A stretch of 15,643 nt of DNA from CAG-841 sp963656825 (GTDB lineage: Bacteria; Bacillota; Clostridia; Oscillospirales; CAG-272): positions 1 to 15,643 of the forward strand of contig CAVKJG010000043.1 of the NCBI GenBank assembly GCA_963656825.1. The letters are read 5' to 3'. Positions 1 to 6,634 of this stretch are shown here, in pieces (the first letter of the stretch is position 1; every line of letters starts with the position of its first letter). Under the pieces are notes generated by a model, which made no database searches, was not told the DNA's origin, and worked only from the letters and a program-made list of their open reading frames with translations. The translations under genes and the position numbers were made by a program.

Positions 1-140
1 GAAAATATATTGTCGAGGACGGAAGATTTGACCTTCTCGTCGGCGCGTCGTCACGCGATATAAGACTGAAAAAAAGCATTTTTGTAAAAGGCACGGCACC
101 TTATTCGATGACGGGCAGAAGCGAGCCGATGATAGGATAA
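1..140 (+). CDS. Glycoside hydrolase family 3 (beta-glucosidase-like), C-terminal fragment, 5' end outside window
   Basis: Reading from base 3, 45 codons run to TAA at 138-140. They include DGRFDLLVGASSRDIRL, the hallmark of the fibronectin type III-like domain found at the C-terminus of GH3 beta-glucosidases and beta-xylosidases (a G-x-F-x-L-x-V-G-x-S-S-x-D-I pattern). In the family this domain packs against the two catalytic domains, which would lie upstream of the window. The substrate therefore cannot be inferred. The annotated stop may be premature: a plausible coding tail continues one frame over to base 282 (separate entry). No start or promoter is visible. The domain assignment is firm; specificity is unknown. 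Confidence 0.8.
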   Translation, partial: KYIVEDGRFDLLVGASSRDIRLKKSIFVKGTAPYSMTGRSEPMIG

Positions 141-282
141 AAATTTTTTTGAAAAAGGTGAGGCTTTCGCAAAATTACATCGACTAATAAAAGAACACGG
201 AGGAAAAGCGCCGTCGGAGGCGATAGCCGTAAAAGCAGAAAAAATTTATATTCTTTATCGTCGCTGTGACACAATAAAATAA
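139..282 (+). pseudogene. Possible frameshifted C-terminal tail of the GH3 gene
   Basis: From base 139 a second frame stays open for 47 codons to TAA at 280-282, 14 nt before a terminator stem. It has no ATG, GTG or TTG start near its 5' end and no ribosome binding site, so it is unlikely to be a gene of its own. Its translation looks protein-like (EKGEAFAKLHRLIKEHGG and following, rich in A, E and K). Removing one base at about 136-138 turns GGA TAA into GGT AAA and joins it directly to the GH3 frame. Either the gene carries a real frameshift, the assembly has a one-base error, or the open frame is chance. Apart from this tail, bases 141-296 show no other feature. Confidence 0.4.
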
Positions 283-296
283 AGCCGCGCAAAACA

Positions 297-322
297 AAAA
301 AGCCGAATTTTTTCGGCTTTTT
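297..322 (+). terminator. Intrinsic terminator after the GH3 gene
   Basis: An 11-bp palindrome, AAAAAGCCGAA / TTCGGCTTTTT, with a TTTT loop, has an A-tract on the left and a T-tract on the right. It closes the unit entering from the left edge. Its position just after base 282 fits a gene end at 282 better than one at 140. Confidence 0.85.
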
Positions 323-325
323 CTA

Positions 326-354
326 TTGACAAGATTTTTCTCGTGTGGTATCAT
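326..354 (+). promoter_or_regulatory. Sigma-A-type promoter of asnA
   Basis: TTGACA (326-331), 17-bp spacer, TATCAT (349-354), with a TG one base before the -10. Predicted transcription start is about 361, leaving a leader of only about 30 nt. There is no room for a T-box or other large riboswitch. The promoter starts four bases after the preceding terminator. Confidence 0.8.
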
Positions 355-389
355 AAATTCAATTTTTTAATGAAAAAGGGAGGCTGTCT

Positions 390-1397
390 GTGAGCACGAC
401 AAAAATCCCCGCAGGATACAGATCCGTGCTGGGAATATACCAAACGCAAACCGCAATAGGAATGATACATCAGATATTTGAAGAAAAGCTGGGCAAGGCG
501 CTCAATCTGCGCAGGGTATCCGCGCCGCTGTTCGTAGAGCCTCAGTCGGGACTCAACGACGATCTCAACGGCGTTGAGCGTCCCGTCGTTTTCGATATAA
601 AAGAAACGGGCACAAGCGCCGCGGTCGTCCATTCGCTTGCAAAATGGAAAAGAATGGCGCTTTCAGATTACGGCTTCGGCGTCGGAGAGGGCATCTATAC
701 AGATATGAACGCGATCCGTCGCGACGAGGATATGGACAACCTTCATTCGATATATGTTGACCAGTGGGACTGGGAAAAGGTCATTGACGAAAAGGACAGA
801 AATCCCGAATATCTCAAAAATACGGTAAAGGCGATAGTCGGCGCGATATGCGATACGCAGGACGAGCTTTGCCGCGCTTTTCCCGAGCTTCCCCACAGCC
901 TTTCGCGCGAGGTTTCGTTTGTTACCTCTCAGGAGCTTGAGGATATGTATCCCGCGCTTACGTCAAAGGAGCGCGAAAACACTTATGTTAAGGAACATCG
1001 CACAACATTTATAATGCAGATCGGCGGAAAGCTGAAATCGGGCAAAAAGCACGACGGCAGAGCGCCCGACTATGACGATTGGTCGCTGAACGGCGATATA
1101 ATGTTTTATAACGATACGCTCGGATGCGCGTTTGAAATTTCGTCTATGGGAATCCGCGTAAGTCCCGAATCGCTCGACCGTCAGCTCACGGAAGCCGGCG
1201 CAGACGAGAGAAGAAAGCTCCCGTTCCATAAGCTGCTGCTTGAAGGAAAGCTCCCCTACACGATAGGCGGCGGAATAGGACAGTCTCGCCTTTCAATGCT
1301 TCTGCTCGGAAAGGCTCACATAGGAGAGGTTCAGTGCTCGGTGTGGGACGCGAAAACAAAAGAGGAATGTGCGGTGGCAGGAATAAAGCTTCTTTAA
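390..1397 (+). CDS. asnA: Aspartate--ammonia ligase (asparagine synthetase A)
   Basis: AsnA makes asparagine from aspartate, ammonia and ATP (giving AMP and PPi) in the cytoplasm. The 335-residue product is close to the roughly 330 of E. coli AsnA and matches it throughout. Visible blocks are VVHSLAKWKRMAL, EGIYTDMNAIRRDED, SIYVDQWDWEKV, RAPDYDDW, LNGDIMFYN, FEISSMGIRV and the C-terminal TIGGGIGQSRLSMLLL, in the class II aminoacyl-tRNA-synthetase-like fold. The start is GTG at 390, chosen because AAGGGAGG (376-383) lies 6 nt upstream. An ATG at 370 opens only a 7-codon frame that runs through this ribosome binding site, so it was rejected. The gene is monocistronic with its own promoter and terminator, and converges on the minus-strand recG unit. 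Confidence 0.97.
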   Translation: MSTTKIPAGYRSVLGIYQTQTAIGMIHQIFEEKLGKALNLRRVSAPLFVEPQSGLNDDLNGVERPVVFDIKETGTSAAVVHSLAKWKRMALSDYGFGVGEGIYTDMNAIRRDEDMDNLHSIYVDQWDWEKVIDEKDRNPEYLKNTVKAIVGAICDTQDELCRAFPELPHSLSREVSFVTSQELEDMYPALTSKERENTYVKEHRTTFIMQIGGKLKSGKKHDGRAPDYDDWSLNGDIMFYNDTLGCAFEISSMGIRVSPESLDRQLTEAGADERRKLPFHKLLLEGKLPYTIGGGIGQSRLSMLLLGKAHIGEVQCSVWDAKTKEECAVAGIKLL

Positions 1398-1440
1398 TAA
1401 TTCAGCTGTCATCGGCATATTTAATTTTATACAAAAATAA

Positions 1441-1470
1441 AAAACTGCGGCATCGCCGCAGTTTTTTGTT
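1441..1470. terminator. Bidirectional terminator between asnA and the recG unit
   Basis: An 11-bp perfect stem, AAAACTGCGGC / GCCGCAGTTTT, with loop ATC. On the + strand it is followed by a T-run; on the - strand it is followed by TTATTTTTGTAT. It can therefore end asnA and also the recG/glycosidase-like transcript whose last stop codon is at 1474-1476. Confidence 0.9.
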
Positions 1471-1473
1471 TGT

Positions 1474-2985
1474 TTATTTTACATCGATTTCAATCCAGCA
1501 AAGCCTTATGCTCTCGCACGGAGAGGAAAACTCGGCAACCGTAACAAAGGGTATGTTCCCGTCGTTTTCGATACGATAAGCAAAGTACCGCATATCGTCA
1601 TATGCGTTTTCGGGAACGCCGACACAGCCGATAAATTCACATTTTCGGGTGTTTGCATAAACCGTAAGGCTGTCGCCCGAAAAATCAGCTCCGCACTCCG
1701 CGCCGACAACAAGCGTCACGCTTTTTTCCTTCGGAATTTCCCCCGTCGGAATTCTCACTGCGGAAAATCCGCCCGAAGCCGAAAGCGGAAGCGGTCTGCG
1801 CGCGGCAAATCCTACCGCGCTTACGTCATTATAAGTTAAAACGTGTCTGCGCGCGGACGATATCTGTTTTTCTTTGTCGCCTATCGTGCATAAAAAGCTT
1901 CTGTAATTTTCCGCGGCGAAAAGAGACTTTGTCTTTACGTCCTGCGGATCTATATTGTCCATATAGTTGAAAAGGTAAATATCGTCCGCGCCGAGCGAGG
2001 TATACGCGCACGCCATACCGAGCGCGCTCTCCGCCGTGACGGAAAGATATTTTCTTCCCCTGCGGTTGTATGCGTCAAGCAGAACTTCAAGTCCTGCGGC
2101 AAGACGGATATTTTTTCCCGACACAAGTCCCCTCCAGAAATCTATCGGCATATCCAAATCCGACGACGACCAGCGCGGCGACACGGTTATAAGATCAAAA
2201 TATCCTCTGTTTATAAATTCCACAGCGTCAAACCCGAGTCTGAGCGCCTTTTCGGGCGAGTCGGGAAGGCGTATTCCTATGCTTATTTTGTGTCCGCGCT
2301 CGTTTTCCTTTTCGCGAACAAGGCGCACGGCGTTTTCGATGAATTCCGTCATTATTGCCGTGCCGGCATATTCTCTGCCGGCTCCGAAGCAGTATATTTC
2401 GCGCATGAAATCAAGCTCTATACCGTCGGCGTCGAAAGCGTCGAGCGCCTCTGATATCACGGTAAGATAATATTCCCTTACCTGCGGAAAGGTATAATCA
2501 AGCGCGTATTCATAGTAGCCCGACGGCGTGCGGTAGCCTGCCCGTCTGTATTCGGGGTGAGAAGCGGAAAAGCCGCTCGGCAAAAATGCGTCTGCGTCGC
2601 CGGCGTTATGAATATCGTTCATTCTTACCGATATCCACGGCTTTATTTTGTTTTGCCGCAGACGCTTTATCCACACGTTGTGAATGTCAAGTCCCTTTTC
2701 AAGCGTTTCGCAAAGCAGCCGCGAGCTTTTGATTATCGGATCGTTTTCCCTGCCGCAAAGCTTTCCGCTCTTTTCCCACGCTCTGTACTTATCGCATACG
2801 GACTCGATTTTTTTCGTCCTGAAGTGCGGAAGACTTGCATTTACGCATACAAGAAAATCGGTTATGTTTGTTTCTGCATAGCCGTCTATAAAATCCGTCA
2901 GATCCTTTTCGGAAAGCCCGGTTATTCCCGCCTGCGCCCTTGTATATACAAAATGATTCGGATCCTCGTTGAAAATAACGCCCAT
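1474..2985 (-). CDS. TIM-barrel glycoside-hydrolase-like protein (GHL10-like), no signal peptide
   Basis: Starting at ATG 2985-2983 (AGAAAGGG 7 nt upstream), the product has 503 residues. A longer in-frame start at 3087 overlaps recG and adds a low-complexity Arg/Lys-rich leader, so I rejected it. Residues about 100-200 resemble the family 10-like glycosyl-hydrolase (GHL10/PF02638 type) barrel. KPWISVRMND (116-125) looks like a core strand. YTFPQVREYYLTVISEALDA (164-183) followed by DADGIELDFMREIYCF (185-200) matches the usual 'dVDGIhLDr' strand, whose Asp and Glu are the likely catalytic or ligand residues. The last 110 or so residues look like a beta-sandwich. There is no signal peptide or membrane segment, so it is predicted cytoplasmic, which is unusual for such folds. 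The gene begins 16 nt after recG and is probably cotranscribed with it. Substrate unknown. Confidence 0.75.
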   Translation of the reverse strand: MGVIFNEDPNHFVYTRAQAGITGLSEKDLTDFIDGYAETNITDFLVCVNASLPHFRTKKIESVCDKYRAWEKSGKLCGRENDPIIKSSRLLCETLEKGLDIHNVWIKRLRQNKIKPWISVRMNDIHNAGDADAFLPSGFSASHPEYRRAGYRTPSGYYEYALDYTFPQVREYYLTVISEALDAFDADGIELDFMREIYCFGAGREYAGTAIMTEFIENAVRLVREKENERGHKISIGIRLPDSPEKALRLGFDAVEFINRGYFDLITVSPRWSSSDLDMPIDFWRGLVSGKNIRLAAGLEVLLDAYNRRGRKYLSVTAESALGMACAYTSLGADDIYLFNYMDNIDPQDVKTKSLFAAENYRSFLCTIGDKEKQISSARRHVLTYNDVSAVGFAARRPLPLSASGGFSAVRIPTGEIPKEKSVTLVVGAECGADFSGDSLTVYANTRKCEFIGCVGVPENAYDDMRYFAYRIENDGNIPFVTVAEFSSPCESIRLCWIEIDVK

Positions 2986-3001
2986 AATTTTGCCCTTTCT
3001 G

Positions 3002-5155
3002 TTATAATGCTCCCGCGCCCGACGCACGCGCAAGCTGTTTTTTCGTTTCGGCATTTTCCGCAAGCGAAAGCGACGGATCCGACTCAAGAGTGTTTTTTGC
3101 CGCGTCGAAGGCGTCGTAAAGAAGCTTGCTGTCGCCGAGCGAGCCGAATTTCATATCCACTCCGCCGGACTGACGTATTCTTCCGCCTGCCTGAGCGATA
3201 AAATCGCCCGGACCGCGAAGCTCAAGGTCCTTTTCCGCGATTTTGTACCCGTCCTGAGTCGAGCACATCACCGCAAGTCTTGCCTTCGATTTTTCGCTCT
3301 TTGAGTCGGAAACGAGTATGCAGTACGACTTTCTCTGTCCTCTGCCGACGCGCCCCCTGAGCTGATGAAGCTGGGAAAGCCCGAAAAATTCCGCGTTTTC
3401 GACTATCATAAGCGAAGCGTTCGGAACGTTCACACCAACCTCTATAACCGTTGTGGAAACAAGAATATCTATCTTTCCGTCGGCAAAATCAGCCATTGTT
3501 TTTTCCTTCTGCGCGCTTTTCATTTTTCCGTGAATAAACGCCACGCGAAGATCGGGAAACTCCTTCTCGGAAAGCTGCTTTGCGTAATCTACGGCGGTTT
3601 TCAGCTTTATGCCGTCACGCTCGCCGTCTATTGTCACAAGGTCGGAAACCGATATCTTTTCGCCGCTCTCGCCGACAAGCATTTCCTGTTCTTCAACTGC
3701 GGGGCAGACGATATATACCTGCCCGCCATCCTTTACCGTCTTCCGTATAAATCCGTTCAGACGCTCGCGATAGCTTTCATCGACGGCAAATGTGCCTATC
3801 TTCTGTCTGCCCGGAGGAAGCTCATCGACGGCGGAAATATCAAGTCCGCCGAAAAGCACAAGCGCAAGCGTTCTCGGAATGGGCGTTGCGCTCATCGTAA
3901 GAATGTGACAGTCCGCGCTTTTTTTCGCAAGCCTTTCTCTCTGCGCCGCGCCGAAGCGGTGCTGCTCGTCGGTTATCACTATGCCCGGATTTTCAAATAT
4001 CACGGTGTCCTCTATAAGCGCGTGAGTGCCGATTATAAAATCTATCTTTCCGCTTGCAAGCTCTGATGTTATTTTCTTTTTTTCCGACGCCGGCGTCGCG
4101 CCGATAAGCAGCCGACAGCTGTAACCGAGCTTTTCAAAAAGCGGAGCAAGATCGAGATAATGCTGACGCGCAAGAATTTCCGTCGGAGCCATAAGCGCCG
4201 CCTGCGTGTGATTTTGCAACGCGATATATGCCGCATATGCCGCGCACACGGTTTTTCCCGAGCCGACGTCGCCCGAAACAAGCCTGTTCATCTGCATGCC
4301 GCCCGTCATATCGGCTTCGATTTCGTCTATCGTGCGCTTCTGCGCTCCCGTAAGCTCGAACGGCAGCGCCGAAAGGAACTTTTTTCTGTCCGCAGGAAGA
4401 AATTTCTTTCCGCTGCACGATTTTTCGCCTTTTCCCGCCATGCTGAGCATAAGCGCAAAGCGATACATTTCTTCAAAAGCAAGGCGCTTTTTCGCGCGTT
4501 CTATTGTCTCGGCGTCGGCGGGACAGTGAATCGAATACAGCGCGTATTTTATATCGCAAAGTCCGTATTTTTTTCTTATTTCATACGGAAGGCTTTCGCC
4601 GAGCGCGTCGGGCGAGGAGGGATCGAATATCGCGTCGAGCGCCGCGCGGACGGAGGAAGCCATAAGCTTTTGCGTTATTCCCTCCACAAGCGGATAAACA
4701 GGCACAAGCGCACGGAGCGGAACGCTTCCGCGCAGTATTTCGACTGCAGGCGAGGTCATCGTCACCGCGCCGAGCCTGCGCTCGACTTTTCCGTAAAATC
4801 TCGCCTCCGTGCCTGTTTTAAGCGTATCGCGCAGATACGGCTGATTGAAAAACGTTATCGTGCATCTGCCGGTTTCGTCACAGCCGAGAACCTTTGTCAC
4901 CGTCATCGAGCGGCGTATTCTCGCCGTATGAGGAGGAGAGGCAACCGTCAGCACAAGCGAACAGACCTCGCCGTCCGCGGCTTCCTTTACGGTTTTTACG
5001 TTTCCGCGCAGTTCATATCCGCGCGGAAAATGATACGCAAGATCGAGCGCGGTATAAATTCCGGCGCGCGCAAGCGATTCGGCACGTTTTTCTCCTACGC
5101 CGTAAAGCTTGGTTACGGGCGTTTTTGTACCGAGCAAAAGCGAATTACTTCTCAA
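3002..5155 (-). CDS. recG: ATP-dependent DNA helicase RecG
   Basis: RecG remodels stalled replication forks and Holliday junctions. The N-terminal wedge (KLYGVGEKRAESLARAGI at 16-33 and an OB-like region at about 50-140) precedes two helicase lobes. Motifs seen are Walker A GDVGSGKT (295-302), APTEILARQHY (323-333), the Walker B box DEQH (396-399), TMSATPIPRTLAL, STTVIEVGVNVPNA and the motif VI region QLHQLRGRVGRGQRKSYC. At 717 residues it is slightly longer than the usual 680-690, with an extra acidic stretch after YIVCPAVEEQEM. The start is TTG at 5155: AAAGGAG lies 9 nt upstream and no ATG is better placed. The last 25 or so residues are low-complexity (Ala/Ser/Glu). It has its own promoter, divergent from hisS. 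Confidence 0.97.
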   Translation of the reverse strand: MRSNSLLLGTKTPVTKLYGVGEKRAESLARAGIYTALDLAYHFPRGYELRGNVKTVKEAADGEVCSLVLTVASPPHTARIRRSMTVTKVLGCDETGRCTITFFNQPYLRDTLKTGTEARFYGKVERRLGAVTMTSPAVEILRGSVPLRALVPVYPLVEGITQKLMASSVRAALDAIFDPSSPDALGESLPYEIRKKYGLCDIKYALYSIHCPADAETIERAKKRLAFEEMYRFALMLSMAGKGEKSCSGKKFLPADRKKFLSALPFELTGAQKRTIDEIEADMTGGMQMNRLVSGDVGSGKTVCAAYAAYIALQNHTQAALMAPTEILARQHYLDLAPLFEKLGYSCRLLIGATPASEKKKITSELASGKIDFIIGTHALIEDTVIFENPGIVITDEQHRFGAAQRERLAKKSADCHILTMSATPIPRTLALVLFGGLDISAVDELPPGRQKIGTFAVDESYRERLNGFIRKTVKDGGQVYIVCPAVEEQEMLVGESGEKISVSDLVTIDGERDGIKLKTAVDYAKQLSEKEFPDLRVAFIHGKMKSAQKEKTMADFADGKIDILVSTTVIEVGVNVPNASLMIVENAEFFGLSQLHQLRGRVGRGQRKSYCILVSDSKSEKSKARLAVMCSTQDGYKIAEKDLELRGPGDFIAQAGGRIRQSGGVDMKFGSLGDSKLLYDAFDAAKNTLESDPSLSLAENAETKKQLARASGAGAL

Positions 5156-5188
5156 AACCGCGTTCTCCTTTCCGTTTTTTACAGAAAA

Positions 5189-5217
5189 ATTATATCATAC
5201 GGCTTATTTTTAGTCAA
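5189..5217 (-). promoter_or_regulatory. Sigma-A-type promoter of recG
   Basis: On the minus strand, TTGACT (complement of 5212-5217), 17-bp spacer, TATAAT (complement of 5189-5194), with TGA just before the -10 (extended -10). It lies about 35 nt upstream of the TTG start. Confidence 0.85.
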
Positions 5218-5234
5218 TAATGGCCGCGAAAATA

Positions 5235-5263
5235 TTGAAAATTAAAAAAATGTGTGATAGAAT
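5235..5263 (+). promoter_or_regulatory. Sigma-A-type promoter of hisS-aspS-RNHCP
   Basis: TTGAAA (5235-5240), 17-bp spacer, TAGAAT (5258-5263), preceded by TGA (extended -10). The predicted start is about 5270, so the leader is under 30 nt. A T-box leader, common ahead of hisS-aspS in Bacillota, is therefore absent here. The two divergent -35 boxes are only 17 bp apart. Confidence 0.75.
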
Positions 5264-5296
5264 ATTTTATTATAACAACATCAAGGAGAAATTCCT

Positions 5297-6610
5297 ATGG
5301 AAAATAAGGTCACCCCGAGAATACTTCAGGGCTTTGTGGAGCTGCTCCCCGCGGATCAGCTCGCCTTTGAAGATATGAAGGGCAAAATAGAAAACGTTTA
5401 TAAAAGATTCGGCTTTGTGCCGCTCGATACGCCTACCCTTGAATATTCGGAGGTGCTTCTGGCAAAGGCGGGAGGCGAAACCGAGAAACAGATATACCGT
5501 TTCAATCATCACGATACGGACGTATCGCTCCGCTTCGACCTTACCGTGCCGCTTGCAAGATATGTGGCGCAACACTTCCCAGATCTTTCGTTCCCTTTCA
5601 AAAGATATCAGATATCAAAATCGTTCAGGGGCGAGCGTCCGCAGAAGGGCAGATTCCGCGAATTCTATCAGTGCGATATCGACGTTATCGGTTCGGACAG
5701 TCTTGACCTCTGCTACGATGCGGAAATGACAGCCGCCATAAATACCGTTTTCACGGAATTTGACATAGGCGATTTTGTCATCCGCATAAACAACCGCAAG
5801 ATCCTGACGGGCTTTTTCGGCTCGCTCGGGCTCGGCGACATAACCTCCGACGTTATGCGCACGATGGACAAAATGCCCAAAATCGGCGCGGAAAAAACGC
5901 AGGAAGAGCTTACAAAGCTCGGCGTAAGCGACAAAGCGCTTGAAAAAATAAACGAATTCACATCGATAAAAGGAACAAACGCCGAAAAGCTTTCATCGCT
6001 CCGTGCGCTGTGCACGGACGAAACCTTTATCCTCGGCGCAGACGAGCTTGAAAAGGTCATATCGCTTGCCTATTCGCTCGGCGTTCCGGAAAAGAATCTT
6101 GAAATCGACCTTTCGATCGTGCGCGGACTCGACTATTACACCGGCACGGTTTACGAAACGTTTATCGTCGGTCATGAGGATTTCGGCTCCGTCTGCTCCG
6201 GCGGCAGATATGACGATCTTGCAGGCTTTTACACGGACAAAAAGCTTCCCGGCGTGGGCGCTTCAATCGGTCTTTCAAGACTTTTCGCCCAGCTCCGCGA
6301 AAACAAAATGATAGAGCCGACCAAACGCACTACGGCACAGGTGCTTGTGCTTCCCACAGGCAGCGACCGCTTTGCTTACACCGCAAAAACAGCCGAGGCT
6401 CTTCGCGCGGCAGGCATCGCAACCGACGTTTACTGGTCGGATCGTTCACTCAAAGCAAAGTTCAAATACGCCGACAAGGCGGGCGTAAAATATGTTGCGG
6501 TCATAGGCGACAGCGAAGAAGCCGAAGGCAAGATATCGCTTCGCAGAATGGACGGCGGAGATCAGCTTTCCGTAACAACCGCGCAGGCAATAGAATTACT
6601 GAAAAAATAA
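5297..6610 (+). CDS. hisS: Histidine--tRNA ligase
   Basis: Charges tRNA-His with histidine (class II synthetase). The 437-residue product has motif 2 RGERPQKGRFREFYQCDID (111-129), the histidine-specific blocks RGLDYYTG (276-283) and SGGRYDDLAG (301-310), and motif 3 GVGASIGLSRL (319-329). An insertion domain lies at about 175-260. A C-terminal anticodon-binding alpha/beta domain follows from about 347 (AQVLVLPTGSDRF). These features separate it from HisZ, which lacks the C-terminal domain. The start is ATG at 5297 with AAGGAG (5283-5288) 8 nt upstream. It is the first gene of an operon with aspS, 24 nt downstream. Confidence 0.97.
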   Translation: MENKVTPRILQGFVELLPADQLAFEDMKGKIENVYKRFGFVPLDTPTLEYSEVLLAKAGGETEKQIYRFNHHDTDVSLRFDLTVPLARYVAQHFPDLSFPFKRYQISKSFRGERPQKGRFREFYQCDIDVIGSDSLDLCYDAEMTAAINTVFTEFDIGDFVIRINNRKILTGFFGSLGLGDITSDVMRTMDKMPKIGAEKTQEELTKLGVSDKALEKINEFTSIKGTNAEKLSSLRALCTDETFILGADELEKVISLAYSLGVPEKNLEIDLSIVRGLDYYTGTVYETFIVGHEDFGSVCSGGRYDDLAGFYTDKKLPGVGASIGLSRLFAQLRENKMIEPTKRTTAQVLVLPTGSDRFAYTAKTAEALRAAGIATDVYWSDRSLKAKFKYADKAGVKYVAVIGDSEEAEGKISLRRMDGGDQLSVTTAQAIELLKK

Positions 6611-6634
6611 ACCTTACCGAAAGGACAAAATACA

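Noticed and set aside
101..292. 63-codon - strand open frame near the left edge
   Set aside because: Low-complexity Leu/Phe-rich translation opposite the GH3 end; no start signals.
141..296. Small paired segments (ACGG/CCGT and GGC-GATA-GCC) suggesting a riboswitch
   Set aside because: They match no riboswitch consensus I know and fall inside the likely GH3 coding tail, upstream of the asnA promoter.
370..393. Seven-codon leader ORF overlapping the asnA start
   Set aside because: It runs through the asnA ribosome binding site and has none of its own; no Asn codons or attenuator structure.
2986..3087. Upstream start for the glycosidase-like gene overlapping recG
   Set aside because: The leader would be Arg/Lys-rich shadow of the recG C-terminus; the ATG at 2985 has a proper ribosome binding site.
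4160..5245. 361-codon + strand open frame antisense to recG
   Set aside because: Arg/Lys/His-rich composition typical of an antisense shadow; recG motifs are unambiguous on the other strand and there is no supporting ribosome binding site.
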